A DNA stretch of 64,000 bases from Spongilla lacustris (lineage: Eukaryota > Porifera > Demospongiae > Spongillida > Spongillidae), in contig OX442420.1 of the NCBI GenBank assembly GCA_949361645.1, positions 9,930,094 through 9,994,093 on the forward strand, in the 5' to 3' direction. The position numbers were made by a program, and so were the translations under genes. The notes below the pieces were generated by a model, which saw nothing but the letters and a program-made list of their open reading frames with translations, had not been told where the DNA came from and searched no databases. Positions 1-12,780 of the stretch are shown here, piece by piece (within the stretch, counting starts at the first letter, position 1; every line of letters begins with the position of its first letter).

Positions 1-1553
1 ATCCAATACACTGTACATCCAAACTGTCTCCAATCATTCTGTTCATTTGTGAATCCACTTTTGTACAATACACTTGTGGTCAACCATTCATTGCTCACAA
101 AATAATGAGCATGACAGCACCTGTCCAAATCAATGAAAACTGCTGCAGGTTGATTGTCACGACGGTACCGAAAGCAAATATTTTCCAATCGAACATCAAT
201 ATGAGCATAGGAATAAGTGTTGTGTAGCACATTAAGTGCTTTGGTAACAAAATCAACAAACTGCTTTAGACATTGCTTTGCTTCATTTTCATCCAACGGA
301 GGAAGCAAAGCTTTAAAGCAATGAAACTTATATTTTCCCATTAGTACAATATTATAATCCTCCTCAGACAGACAGAATGGCACATAGGATATAGTACGTT
401 CTTTTTTTAAAATGGCCTTGCGAAGTGTACGTTCAATGTTGTCAAGGTTATGCCTGTGAGCAGGATTTGTCAAACATTTTAAATAGAATGTTTTTTTTTC
501 CGCACTGAGCCAAAACACATACGCAAAGGCTGATGTGATCTGAAAACACTCGAACGTAGGTTGTAGGTTTTTAGGAAAGATAACTGAACAAAAATATCTG
601 CCACATTCAGTTACTTCTTCCCTTGAAAGCCTCAAGACATAACTAAATTGGGACAGGGATGAACTTTGCAATGAACTGTGAACCCTTTCCATGATTAATT
701 TCTGCGAATCATATGACGATTTCATTTCCTTCCCAACATCATCCAATACAAGGACTTCGTAATTTGCCTTGTAAGCCACTCCATAAGGGCCATCTGGTTT
801 CACAGTGACTTTCACAACAGGGCATGGTATTTTTTGTGATGGAAACAAAAACCCACTCCATTCCTTTACCGTGTCATCAAAATTTCTTGCAATGCGAAAG
901 GTTTCATAACATCCAAGAGCACACTTACGTAGTGATGCTCCAAAACTTGCTTGTGGTGTGGATGATTCTGAACTGATTATTTCATATGACAGGACTGGAA
1001 CAGAAGGTAACTCTCCCGACATCTTATAAGATTCATCCTTTTGCTTTTGCAGGATCTTTGAACAAGTTAAACAGTCTTCAGAAGAATTTGTTGCAGTTAC
1101 AGACACATTAGTCTTGCTCACACAAATGCAATTATCAGATCTAAACTTTGTGTTTACTAACACTGTTGGCAACTTGTGGTACAATTCGAATTCAGTCTCA
1201 TATGTCCAACAGTTTATATCAGCCTCTGTGATGATGTGTTGTAGACCAAACATGCACAATGCATTAACAGCATTACTTCCAAGTTCATTTGATTTAGCTC
1301 TGATCAAATCTAAACACTTTTTGCCATTTGTCTGTTTGTCAAACCATGTGGCAAACCAGTAGTCAAGCAGGCTGTAAGAATCAGATTTGTTTAATGTAAC
1401 TGGAGTGTCAGGAAATGACAAGTAGTCGTGTATGATATGTGTGTCAGGATCTGAGCTCTGCTTATCTTTTGAAGGTTGTCTACTAGATGATTTTATGGTG
1501 AAAGTAGCATGGCTGGGATATTTCTGTAGTACAGCACCAAATGTCCGACGCTC
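1..1553 (-). CDS. Kinase-like domain protein, copy A (partial exon, runs off left edge)
   Basis: The reverse strand is open from a splice acceptor at 1554-1556 (polypyrimidine-poor, ...caacttgacag) to base 1, about 517 codons with no stop. It aligns codon by codon with copy B at 10168-11815, including the same phase-0 acceptor. Kinase-fold signatures are visible: a beta-3-like FYLKC lysine, a catalytic loop AHIDVRLENICF, FIDLDR in place of DFG, and NDWRQFG, which resembles the helix-F DxxxLG. The family is not certain. HTDVR/DLDR-type kinase-like domains occur in Crinkler-like proteins of several eukaryotes, and that is my best guess. Copies A and B clearly differ (for example a long insertion near 660-760), yet both are open, so both have probably been under selection. 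The initiator and 5-prime exons are not visible; the 3-prime end lies outside the window. Confidence 0.72.
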
Positions 1554-2049
1554 CTGTCAAGTTGAAGACCCAAATTATGAAATCAGAGTGAAAAAAACTG
1601 AATGATAAGGGAGACCGGGCAAAATGTCACATAGGTTAGTTGTCACAGCATTTAAATCAGTGTATGGGTAATTGGACATGTACAGGTCAAATGTAGGTAC
1701 TATAGTTTAGTGTGTACCTATGAATTGGTGGAAATGCTGCTCACAGACATCGCATTTGAAATTGTGTTTTTTATACCTCCGAGTAAATTGTTACGATTTG
1801 CTATGTAGCTAATTTCAAAAATTAGGTCAAGAGAATATATGGAATAAAGTAATGTATCGACTAAACTTCCCATTAATCAATGTGAAAATCGTAATTTTTT
1901 AAATTTTAATTAGCCATTATAAAAATTTATGTGTTCTGGGCCTTAGTGGGGATGTAAGTAGACACACAAACCACAGACCATTTGTTCGAAGGTGGTTGAA
2001 AATATCTCCACCATGTGAAGCTATACCCGAAAGACTAGTAGAGGTTCGT
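1554..2049. other. Non-coding interval, intron side of copy A
   Basis: AT-rich DNA begins with the acceptor of the copy A exon. I see no ORF with coding character, and no header exon like the one at 30779-30921. Confidence 0.5.
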
Positions 2050-2230
2050 AATTACTTGTAAGGGCTGTTGACCTTGTCAAAAAGAATCAAGTATCCATCA
2101 GAAGTGCTGCTAAGATGTGTGGTATTAACTACCGAACTATGTCGCGATATTGTAAACGACTAACCGGAGGTTGTCTTATAGAGAGAATTGAACAGGACCT
2201 TGCAGCTGCAGTAAGACAGGGATATTTATA
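2050..2230 (+). pseudogene. Helix-turn-helix transposase relic (pogo/Tigger-type DNA-binding domain)
   Basis: One forward frame reads AVDLVKKNQ, then SIRSAAKMCGINYRTMSRYC, then KRLTGG, and reaches a stop at about 2229. Spacing and residues (SIRSAAK...GI...T..RY) match the Psq/CENP-B-like HTH found at the N-terminus of pogo/Tigger transposases. No DDE catalytic domain follows: the next 300 bases hold only weak, frame-broken resemblance (a YGGSLADHALGIRE-like string near 2284). I read it as an old truncated copy. A domesticated HTH exon is possible but less likely, given the flanking stops. Confidence 0.5.
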
Positions 2231-2809
2231 AGAGAAAGGAGGGAGAGAAGAGGAAGATAAGAGCAGAGAGATGGGAGGAGGAATATGGTGGAAGTCTTGC
2301 TGACCATGCTTTGGGCATTCGTGAGACATTTGCCTTCCACTAGCTTCATGTATAATACAACCGCAAGGCTTGCATCCTGGCTTGGATATCAGAAATGTTC
2401 GGCATGTACTCCGATAGTGATTCGAGCTCCTTGGCAGCATTTTCAGCTAGTTAGGATGCAGTCCTGCATGTGATTTCGTATTGAAATCTTGCATCAGCAG
2501 CACAACCGACAGCTTTGGGAGCTTCCCCCGGAGTTTCCTTTCTCTTCAAAGCTTACCAAACTCATGACAACACAAAACTAGCTCTTCGCATAGGTCGATT
2601 TGATAAAGGGCTCTGAGTTTGGCTCTGAAAGGAACCATTTTCGCATTGAACTCCAGCCATTTAGCTGACAAACGTCAATAATTTAAATGTTATTCATTTG
2701 AAAATGGACGACAAACAAAGCCTAAAAGTTAGGATGCATGTTTTAGCGAACGGGTAAACTACTATACAGGTTGATTGGGTGTTTCTAGTACAGACACCTC
2801 TCTTCTATC

Positions 2810-3106
2810 CAGTGGCGGCCTGGCCGGGGGGGCCAGGGGGGGCACCAACCCACCTGCCGCTTTATGACATGGGGCGCCACGGGCACCGAAGGGCGCCAGG
2901 CGTCAGGTCAGTGTATTATCAAGCGCTAGCGCTTGATCAATCGTCCGATTTAATCGTTATAAATCTTGATTAAATTAACAAATCAACTCGCCTGTATTGC
3001 GCATGTGCACGGTCTCACTGTCACCTCCCCCCCCCGCTCGTTGAATCGGCCAAAGCCGGACAGCAATTCATTAACAACGCCCCTGGTTTGTGGGTACGAG
3101 ACAAAG

Positions 3107-3138
<32 letters not shown>

Positions 3139-3184
3139 TTCTCATGTGTGCCCCCCCTGCCATAAAGTAGCCAGGCCGCCACTG
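2810..3184. mobile_element. hAT-type MITE, 375 bp, 8-bp TSD CTTCTATC
   Basis: The left terminus CAGTGGCGGCCTGGC at 2810 is mirrored at 3170-3184. The element is flanked by an exact 8-bp direct repeat, CTTCTATC (2802-2809 and 3185-3192), the TSD length typical of hAT elements. The interior has no transposase and contains a 28-base G run (3106-3133). It is non-autonomous. Confidence 0.82.
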
Positions 3185-4620
3185 CTTCTATCTACAACAG
3201 CTAAATGTGATGCCCATACGGCTACTGTAACAAGCAATCCATGAACATACTCACTTGTACGGATATAACTTGAAATTCTGAACCTATCTATACCACTGAC
3301 GCTCTTTGTGTGTGGAGTTTTTTGAACTTTTTCCCCAGTAAAGTTATCAACATATGTATTTATGTTATCAGTTCCAGGTCCAATAGGATCCACGTGCATC
3401 TGACTCAAAAGCTTGAAATTCTGAACATATTGGCACCATTCGCGTCCTTTGAAACGGTTCTCATCTCGAGTACTTTACAAATAAAGGAAGGAGAAAATGG
3501 CCGCCGTTCCGTTAGGGGACGAGAATCCCTTTTGTTCTCTTGAACGACACGGCATTGCGACATCAAACAACACGAAACGGCTCTTTTTTGATTTCTTGTT
3601 CGATACCGACGACTGCTAAGCCATCCGAGTGGTGGAGTCCCGTTAGAAGCGGTCCCGTTTTTTAAATGACATTCACAATCAGGAGAGTTACTAACGTAAC
3701 TCTCGATATATGCCCTGCCACAACCAGAAAACACAGGCATTAGTCCCTCTCCTCCAACAATTCATATTTATTTTCATTGCTTTTTTGTGTGTAACTTGTT
3801 AGTTGTATTAATAACGTAGCTATAAAGTTCCATGTGACTACCATTGGGGCAGGGCAAAAGTTTACCAGTAAGTGTGCCATGATTTAACCACCACACCCTT
3901 AGTCCTTTCAAATACTGTACCCTCACAAGGTGCCCAGCAACCCACAGCTATAATTTCAGTTGAGCGTGCATCCTTACGGTGGTATACTGTACCTATATCA
4001 ATGGCGCCACATCATTCCATGAACGGTGACTGGTGTGTTACTCATCAAGCAAAGTAGGGACAAAATAGAGAAGCGTCGGTATTTCCATAGTATTGGGAAG
4101 AAGACTCACCACAACTTGCTAAAATGCACATCCAATCAGCACCTTTTCCCAGTGCTACATTCTCTCACTGTAATAGCGCAACACGCGGGGAACGACGTCA
4201 TAATAAAATCCACCCCTATTTCAAATTTTTTATTACATTTTAAACACCAAAAAGTTATGGTATAGTACATAAATTAAAAAAAAAAACTACTTCTTTTGTC
4301 TCAAATCCAATCACTTGTACATTCCAGCCTCAAGGACCTGCAGTCAAAAAAAAAAAAAAACACAACACATGACTCATAATTTTCCTACAAACTCTGGTAG
4401 CTTTCAGCAATTGCATGTGAGTGTTCGTGTGTGTGATTAACCACCTAAGACAGATACATATCGTCCCTGCCACCTTACCTGACTGCAACTAAGCACTGCC
4501 TAATTCCTAAAATGGACACACACACATGCAAACACATACACACACATGCAAACACACACAGAGGCATAGGAAGGACGTATAAAGCGTAGCGGCTTAGGTT
4601 ACGTAATAGAAACGAGAGAT
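3185..4620. other. Intergenic, no supported gene
   Basis: Short ORFs on both strands (for example 3405-3740 minus) lack recognisable domains and codon structure. There are A-runs and CA/AC-rich stretches near 4290-4560. No feature is supported. Confidence 0.5.
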
Positions 4621-4626
4621 GCACAG

Positions 4627-5345
4627 AGGGAATGGGTGCTGGAGGGGGCATGGCCCCCTCCCACCCATCTAGGGGGTATGGGGGAGTAGTCTCGTACCCA
4701 GACCCAAATGTACGTAACGATGATTATCGCTTACAGTATAACATCACGTACAGAGGGTCTGGCCAACAAGTCGATCGAAGTTGTTCTGGTGCGCCGGAAT
4801 GTTGGCGCTCCAATCAGAATCGAGAGCCCGCGTGACGTCACGGTAATTAGATTCCAATAGCATTCCACACTACAGAGAGGAGCCTGGTGCTTGATCGTGC
4901 GTGCGCGGCTAAGGTTGTGATATATGGACAGGTGTCTAAAACGAAGGGAAAGCCATTTCAATATGGAAGGAGTCATTACGAAGTACGTCTAAAATCTGTC
5001 GTGAATCGCTTTCCAGCCCATCGCGTTCACCACTCTGAGAGTTATCATTACGGTGGTAGCCTTTTCTCTCCGTAGCTTAAGCAAGACAGATCTGCTTAAA
5101 CAAACCTCACGTTTTATCGTGATGACGTAGCCGTTGCTATGACAACCCTAATTATCGAACATTCCAATTACATTCCCAAGAACAACTTTCTTCGACTTGT
5201 TGGCCAGACCCTATGTACGCTGTATTGCGATAATGCTTACGTACGTTTGGGTCTGGGTACGAGACTAATGGGGGAGCGCTGTAAGCTTCCCCATTGGGGT
5301 CTGGAGCGGAGCCCTAGAAGCTTTGCAACTTTTGTGTTCAAAAGC
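4627..5345. repeat. Dispersed GGGGCATAGCCCC repeat, split by an insertion
   Basis: The flanks 4627-4686 and 5277-5345 join into a sequence matching 40740-40865. Both contain a GGGGGCAT(A/G)GCCCCC palindrome, CTAGGGGGTATGGGGGAGCG, GGGGTCTGG(A/G)GCGGAGCCC and CTTTGCAACTTTTG. The 40.7-kb copy lacks the insertion and is effectively the empty site for the MITE at 4687-5267. A third, partial copy is at 56083-56130. Confidence 0.75.
4687..5267. mobile_element. Mutator-like MITE, 581 bp, 9-bp TSD ATGGGGGAG
   Basis: The ends read TAGTCTCGTACCCAGACCC in inverted orientation. The inverted similarity goes inward over 100 bp (both arms reach GGGTCTGGCCAACAAGTCG). The flanks are an exact 9-bp direct repeat (4678-4686 and 5268-5276). 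A 9-bp TSD plus long TIRs is characteristic of Mutator-like elements. There is no transposase inside. Related copies are at 52203-52327, and as the ends of 61061-63166. Confidence 0.85.
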
Positions 5346-6870
5346 CATACGAAATTTGATCACTTTCACGAAAAGTAGAGGCTTGAAAGTCAATCGGTTG
5401 ACAGAAATGTTCCAAAATCTCCGTGACTGGAACTTTTATAAATTCATTCCCTATTTCAGTCTGATCTGTAAGATGTTGTAAATATGCAGAAACAAAAATG
5501 CTCGTCAGTAGTTAGTATTAGCGGCAGCTAAGCTCTCTAATGCTGTAATTTCGGTATGGCTGAGCAACGTTATTCACGATTACGGTTAGAGATGATTTAT
5601 TTTAATAACTATTAATAAGTAACGCAAGTTCAATAGTGAGTTATTAACATTTAACACCGTAATATGTTTCAGAGCACGGGTGTTTCATTGCATTGAAAAA
5701 ATGGACATTAGGTCTCGTCCCCATAATTTCGTACGTAACAAGTATCTAGACCCTCATTATCGCATGGCATTGGAATTCGGCTTATCTTTTGTAATCCGTT
5801 CAAAGTAAGCGCAGTACAGGTGAATATCTGTGTTATACACCCTTCGAGGACTACAATGATATAAATTTTATCTTTTTAATGCTAACATACGCCATGATAC
5901 GGGCCCGTGACTAATAGCGCTCCATTTGGAGTGGTTGGTTTCAAAAAGCTTTTTTTCGTTAATTTGCCTGACATGAGTTACAAAAACTTGTATAAACGTA
6001 TACAGAAGTGCTGGTTGTATGCGATTTGGTTGTTTTTGTTAGCAGACTTATTTTCTGCGAGTCGTACCAAGGCGCTGAATACGACCAATTTATGTATACT
6101 ACAAGGCATGGCGGCGGGCCGAATGCAATACATGTATCGTTGTATGTAGATGGTCGATCATGCACACTTCAAAAAGGGGTGATGGATTACTGTGATCTCT
6201 CTATTAAACAGCTTGGACAACAACATTGGAGCTTTAATTGTATCCCTGTGGCAGTAAACTGAAGTACGTAGCCAGATATGACGTAGCATGCATAAATACA
6301 ACTTTAGCCTTGATTTTTTTTTGCATGCTGTGTGTGGTTCAACATTCTAATTAGCGGTGGAAGAGAGGAGTGCCTGCATGGGATGAATTGTTCCTGAGGC
6401 AAAGAACAAATGGTAGCTTAGTGACAGGGGTAGAGGTGCAAGTGGGTGGAGCCAACCTGTACAAGAGAAGAGTCATTACAAGTTGTAGCCATGACAATGA
6501 AGCTGCTCACATGATAGTCTGGCTGTTAGTATCTAGAGGGGACCATGTTCATATAGGTTGGTTCACCACCTGGCTGGATGGAAAATGTGATGAGGTGTGC
6601 TGAGTTGTGTCAGCGGTGTGCTGCATGGAATGTGGCTGCATAGTTTGACCATTGAGACCACTACATTATATTAGATGACAGCATCATAACCATGAAAACA
6701 ACACATGTACACTCATGCCTCTACACGCCCCACACATGTAACTTGGAGTCCCCATGAGGCATGCAGAATACAGTAGAAACCTCTACAGCTTAAAGACCAT
6801 GTACAAGTAAAATAAACTCAACACATAGACTTATGCAAACAAAATAATCAAATTGAGCAAGAAAATAAGT
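5346..6870. other. Intergenic with weak ORFs
   Basis: Two forward ORFs (6008-6262 and 6370-6603) have fairly even amino-acid composition and could be exons. I see no splice pair joining them convincingly and recognise no domain. The rest is AT-rich without visible features. Confidence 0.35.
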
Positions 6871-6879
6871 GAACAAGGG

Positions 6880-7110
6880 AGGGAGGGAGGGAGGGAGGGA
6901 GGGAGGGAGGGAGGGAGGAGGGAAAGAAGGGAAGGAGAGGGAGGGAGGGAGGAAAGAAGGAGAGGGATAGGGTGGAAGGGAGGGAGGAAAGAAGGAGAGG
7001 GATAGGGTGGAAGGGAGGGAGGAAAGAAGGGAGGAAGGGAGGGGGGAAAGAAGAGAAGGGAGAGTGAGGAAGGGAAGGCGGAAGGAGAGCGAGGAAGGCA
7101 GGGGGAGAGG
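6880..7110. repeat. Polypurine GGGA/GGAAAGAA repeat
   Basis: The plus strand is almost pure A/G for about 230 bp. It starts with (GGGA)n and continues with GGAAAGAAGG-containing units, including a duplicated GGAGAGGGATAGGGTGGAAG block. Serine/proline/leucine ORFs on the opposite strand are artefacts of this tract. Confidence 0.9.
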
Positions 7111-9939
7111 GAGCAAGAGAGTGTGAATGTAGGCCAAAACACAAGGACATGTGGCTTGTGGGATATACACATTCAACAATACATCATCACAAGCTCTAGT
7201 CACATGACTTGCTCCACTCACTTGTATTGTGTAGATAGGCTATAGCCGTGTCTCATTGCAGGAAAAGGGCAAAATAAACCTGTAGAGCTCGCCAAACACA
7301 ACTTGAATTAGCAGGTATGCCTGACTCCCCAACATGAAGAGGGTGAAAACTGAGGTGGGCGTGGCAGCAAGGGGGAAACATTATCGCCAGAGGGGCGGGG
7401 CTTACTATGCTGAACTGAATATTATATTGCCCTGGGGATGAAAGGATTAGCCCCTTCCTCCTCCCATTAACACTTTATACCTTTTCAAGCCTTCGTTTGT
7501 AGAAATTAGCGGGAAGCAGTAGTTCCACAGAGAAAGTAGGCTAGCACAGCTGTAGGTTGTCTCTAGATTGCCTCAAGACTTTTTTCAACTAATATTGTCC
7601 GCATAAAAGGCCCGGTATACCCTACTGCACCTGACATGAAGAAATTTCCATCCGCTTCTATTGCAGCATGAGCGCACGTGATACTGCTTTATTCATGATT
7701 AGCTAGTCCGGGGTAAAGGGTTTTGTTCTCGCTGCAGAAAATAAGTCTGCACATAAGCTAGGCATGTTTTAAAAGGGCAATGGTCTATCTTTACAAGATG
7801 CATTTCACACCCTTTTCTCAGGCATTTTCTCGAGAAAAACGGCTTGCCGTTCGAGTGCTTCAGGAATGCCATAACAAAAACAAAGAAACCGTGAGATGCG
7901 CGACTTTAGTGGGCTAATAAAAAACATCCCTCAATAGTGCGCATTGATGTTTTGTAGTGCCGAACTGAATATAGAACAGTTAAAAAATATATTGGTATTT
8001 TATGGTAAACGCATATTCACAAAATAGGGATTAGAACATTGACCACATTTTAATGAGCTCCTAGGAATGGGACCCGGATAAGAATTGTACCGTAATATAC
8101 ATACGTTTTCTAATTAACAACCTAATGTCCATCTCGAAACAGCCGTGAGAGTTAAGATTGAAGCTGTTATGGGGTAACTAATTTTAATAACCATTACTAA
8201 TTACTCCCTGATTAAGTGAAGTTAAAAACAATTTTTTTATTCTGTATTAGATCATCTAATGGTTAGTTACTGTAACTCAAAGTTAATTATAATTGTAGTG
8301 CATTTTCAAGTTTGATTTGTTGTTTTGAATTAAAACACCAACTAACTTTAATACTTTTTCATACCTGTTTCACAGCTATGTTTTAGATTATAAATCTTGC
8401 AATTGATTACAAGTTGTCGTACATTTTTGTGTCAGATTAATTAATTGCAAGGTATTTGATTTTATCTTTTGAACTGCAAAATATAATTGAATTTTAATCA
8501 TGCGCTTGGTATTTGCCTAATGATGGTATTGTTTATTCATAAATTGATTTAGATTGATAATCAATGTTCATTCAAAAGTGTTGCATTCTTTCATGAAGAC
8601 CCTGTATATAGGAACATAATGTTCAAGTTACCCGACATAAGAGTAGTACCCTTATAAGGTAAAAAATTACCCTGTAATGCAAGGTAATTTTGTACGTAGG
8701 TATTATATTAAGTAGATAAAGCACTGCATAGCGTTAACTTTATATTGATGCATACTGTACATGTATGAGATAGGTATACACCACCCATAGATTGAATTAA
8801 TATGTAAAAAGTTTCCTGATGAGCACAAGTAGCTAATGGTAGTTGGACACATGTTGCAAATGATTAGAGTGTCAAAATGTCATTTAACCACAAGTTGTCT
8901 TTCAAAAACCTGGCCTGGACAATGCAGAGGGGGCCCTTTATCAGCCCAACAGATACATCACATACCATTGTAATAGTGCAGGCAACCTTTTGGACTTACT
9001 ATTTGTCTGGCGTCGTCAATAGAAGTAGTAAATTGGGAGAAGAGAAGATCAACATTTTTATCATCACACACACCTGCAATGTGAAAATTGGAATGACAAA
9101 CATAAGAGTACAGCACACACTCATGTGCACCAAAAAACTATCAACTTGCTGAACAACGAATCCCTACTAACATCTAGCTAGAAAACAAAAATTGATTTAC
9201 ATGTAACTTTTAAACCATACAAGGGAAATGAATTCTTAACTGATATAATCAGCAAGCCCTTTCACACAATACATATGTATCATTTACCAATTGAGGCCGG
9301 AATTACGTATACAAATTATGTCAAGTATAACTAGGGCGCTTGTGTTCAAGCGTAACTTTTGAGGAAAGCGCTTTTTGAATCGAACTTGCATCAGAGGACT
9401 AAGAAATGAATGCGCTACAACTGTTGGGGTGCTGATTGCCACAATATTATCGATGTCACTTCATGGATTTCTAGTAAAAACAAAGCCCTAAGGGGCGACA
9501 GCTCTTTTTCACTTAGATATGGAATTAGTAATAGCAAGCCAAATTAAGGCTTTTTACAGGCATTTAAAGCCATTGCTAACACGTATAGCGTCCTTCGATA
9601 CTCAATTAACCATTGTGCAGCTTCTGTTTATCGTTGCATAAACAGAAGCCATATTTGCTTATCAATACTCAGACTTACCAGGTTCGTTCACTTTTACTGT
9701 TATAAATGTACAACAATGAAAGCAGCACGAAAAACGCAATTAGCTACCGTGCCTTGGCTTGTAGTATGTTTGGTCACTTAATCAACAACAGTACAAAAGA
9801 TCAGTCCAAATTTATGCACTTTCATAAGTTATTGCATACCCCAGGTACCTCCCATTTATAAAATATAACATTAAACTCTAAGCCAAACTAATCCTGAAGC
9901 ACTTACAAACATGTATACATCTGGACAACCATTGTCCTA
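7111..9939. other. AT-rich intergenic region
   Basis: About 2.8 kb with no credible gene. The ORF at 8877-9152 has no recognisable domain. Several stretches (8200-8700) are strongly AT-rich. Confidence 0.5.
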
Positions 9940-11815
9940 CTACAAACATAGGTACGAGGAATACCCATAAAACAAATTAATCCACATGTGCACACATCTC
10001 CAATCATGCAGGATGGTACCTTTGTCAATCAACTTAATAAGAAAGGAAATGGAATCGATATCCAGGTCAAAGGAGGCCAGATCATTATTCAATGCCGTAA
10101 CATCTGATTGGAATAACAATTGATACAGGATTAATAAATTAACAAAGGAAGGGGAATCAAAACTCACCATCCACCTCCAAATCGTGAATAGACTTTACAT
10201 TTTGAGCAGTGAGTGACGTGGCCTTTAATATCCAATACACTGTACATCCAAGTTGTCTCCAATCAATCTGTATATTTGTGAATCCTCTTTTGTACAATGC
10301 AGTTGAGTCATTTGTCTTTTTGAACCATTTTTCATTCACTTTATGACTTCCCCAACAGCACCTGTCCAAATCAATGAAAATTGCGATGGGTGGTTTACCA
10401 TGACTGCATTGAAAGCAAATATTTTCCAATCGAACATCAGTATGAGCATGGAAATAGTTCTTGTGTAACACTGTAAGTGATTTAGTAACAGCTTGAACAA
10501 ATTGCTTTAGACATTTCTTTGCTTCATATACATTCAATGGAGGAGGTAAAGCTTTAAAGTAATAAAACTTATACTTATCTATTAGAACAATTTTTTTCTT
10601 CTCAGAAAGACAGAATGGTGGAAAGGAGGTGATGGTGCTTCCTATATCCAAAAGAGTACCTTCAACATTGTCAAGGGAGTCGCTGTCAGCAGGATTTATG
10701 AAACATTTTAAATAGAATATTTTTTTATTGGCAATGAGACAAAACACATATGCAAAGGCTGATGGGATCTGATAACACTTAAACTCAACTGGATTCTGAT
10801 ATCCAAAGATAGATGTATAAAAATACTTGCCACATTCAGTCACCTCTTCCTCTGAAAGCTTCAAGACATAACTAAATGGGGATGGGGATGAATGTTTTTG
10901 CAATAAACAGTGACCTTCTTCCATTATTTTGTTCTGCAATTGAAATGATAATAGCATTTGCTCCCTAACATTATCCAATCCAAGGACTTGGTAATCTGCC
11001 ATGTAAGCCATTCCAAAAACACCATTTGGTTTGATAGTAACTTTCACAACAGGGCATGCTGAGTCTGATGGAAACACAAACCCACTCCATTCCTTTACTG
11101 TGTTATCAAAATTTCTTGCAATGCGGAAAGTTTCATAACATCCAAGAGCACATTTCTGTAGTGTTGCTCTGAAACTTGCATCAAGTGAATTACATACTAA
11201 ACTGAGTATTTCAATTGGCATGACTGGAATAGAATGTGGCCCTCCCGTCATTTTATAAAATCCGACATCACCCCGATATGTTTGCAGGATATTTGAACAA
11301 ATAGAACAGCCTTCAGGAGCTTTCAAACCTAAACCACCCTTAAGAGGTATAAACTCTTTTTCCTTACCCACGCCAATGCAAATATCAGATTGAAACTTTG
11401 TGCTTACTAACACTTTTGGCAACTCTGTGTACAACTGAAATTGAGTCTCGAATGTCCAACAGTTCATATCAGCCTCTGTGATGATGTGTTGTAGGCCAAA
11501 CATGCACAATACATTAATAGCATTCTTTTTCTTTTCAATTCCATCTGACACAGCTTTAATAAAATCTAAACAATTTTGCTGGACTTCGAATTTTTTGAAC
11601 CAACTGCTAAACCAATTTTCAAGTATGTCAAAAGTAGCATCAATCTCTTTAACCGGACTAGCAGGAAATGTTAAGTACCAGTGTGATGTACCTGTGTCAT
11701 AATCTGAGCCTTGTAAAGATTGACTTCTAACTGATAAATTTCGCTTAGTGAGAGTAGAATGGTTGGGAAGGTGCTCATTTGGTAAAAATGCTGCAAATGT
11801 CCGATGATGATGTTC
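9940..11815 (-). CDS. Kinase-like domain protein, copy B (two 3-prime exons)
   Basis: The large exon runs from 11815 (acceptor AG at 11816-11817) to a GTGAGT donor at 10162-10167. A 64-nt intron ends at the acceptor CAG (10104-10106), and the last exon is 10103-9940. The join is phase 1 and keeps the frame (…LEVD/DVTALNND…). The exon encodes about 88 residues before the first internal GTG plus about 460 after it. Kinase hallmarks are a FYLKC beta-3-like lysine, catalytic loop HTDVRLEN (H-x-D-x-R-x-x-N), DLDR in place of DFG, and DWRQLG. No glycine-rich loop is evident, and the N-terminal ~250 residues are unlike a kinase N-lobe. This could be a Crinkler-like or otherwise divergent kinase; activity is uncertain. 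The 5-prime exons must lie above 11815; the header exons at 28965-30921 are candidates. It is paralogous to copy A at 1-1553. Confidence 0.78.
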
Positions 11816-12040
11816 CTGTCAAGTTGAAGACCCAAATTATGAATTATGAATTTTTTGCCAGGTTAAATCAACCAAATCTTTTATCACATGTTATAAAAAC
11901 ATGAGTGCTGCTGTACCTTCATAAATGCACTGCAAAAACAAAAAAGCAAAGTTCACTCCTTACCACTAATGAGAGATGGCCCAAAAAAGTGAAAGGCACT
12001 TAATGTAATCTCTAACACTCGAGCGAATTACGAGTGACAA
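11816..12040. other. Intron side of copy B
   Basis: This begins with the splice acceptor context shared with copy A (revcomp TTGGGTCTTCAACTTGACAG). No coding signal follows. Confidence 0.5.
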
Positions 12041-12780
12041 AATAAGGCATGCGCGGGCTTTAAAAGGTATTTTTAGTAGTCTGGCGTTTCGTAAAGCCAT
12101 GAAAAGTGTATATACTCGTATCGGACCCTTGTATATTCGAGTTGTACCAGCTGCAATAATAACAGAACATCATTCTCTCTGTATTCGAAACGGAGATTTA
12201 GCATGCTGCAATTGTCTACGAAAAATACGTAAGCTCAATCCTGAAATAGCGTTCGTAGATACCTCTAGCGGTAGTAGCCTTACACAAGCAGTTGTGGGTC
12301 CTAGTAGCCCAAGTTGCCAACATGGTGCAGGCCCCATTAGCCCAAGTTCCCAACGCGGTGCAGGCCCTATATAGTAGCCCAAGTTCCCAACACAGTGCAG
12401 GCCCTAGTATCCTTGAATCAGCTCCCAGTAGTGTGTTAAGCACGTGCACTCCTGTGCAAACCGAAGATATGCTGTTGGGAACTTGGGCTACTAAGAACCA
12501 CAACTGCTTGTGTAAGGCTACTACCGCTAGAGGTATCTACAATTGACTACGAACGCTATTTCAGGATTGAGCTTACGCATTTTTCGTAGACAATTGCAGC
12601 ATGCTTATTCTCCGTTTCGAATACAGAGAGAATGATGTTCTGTTATTATTGCAGCTGGTACAAGCCGTACAACTCGAATATACGAGGGTTCGATACGAGT
12701 ATATACGACGCGTATGACTATAAATCTTGCCATTGCTTTACGAAACGCCAGACTACTTTAAAGCCCGCGCATGCCTTATT
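12041..12780. mobile_element. Foldback element, 740 bp, with internal direct repeats
   Basis: The left end AATAAGGCATGCGCGGGCTT and its reverse complement at the right end bound ~280-bp inverted arms. Both arms hold the blocks TACCGCTAGAGGTATC, CAACTGCTTGTGTAAGGC and TGTTCTGTTATTATTGCAGC. The centre (12295-12420) has about three ~38-bp direct repeats built on TAGCCCAAGTTCCCAAC...GTGCAGGCCC. No TSD was found. There is no coding capacity beyond repeat shadows. Confidence 0.8.

Noticed and set aside
5907..6603. Three forward ORFs of about 80 codons as exons of one gene
   Set aside because: No consistent splice pair or recognisable domain; kept only as an intergenic note.
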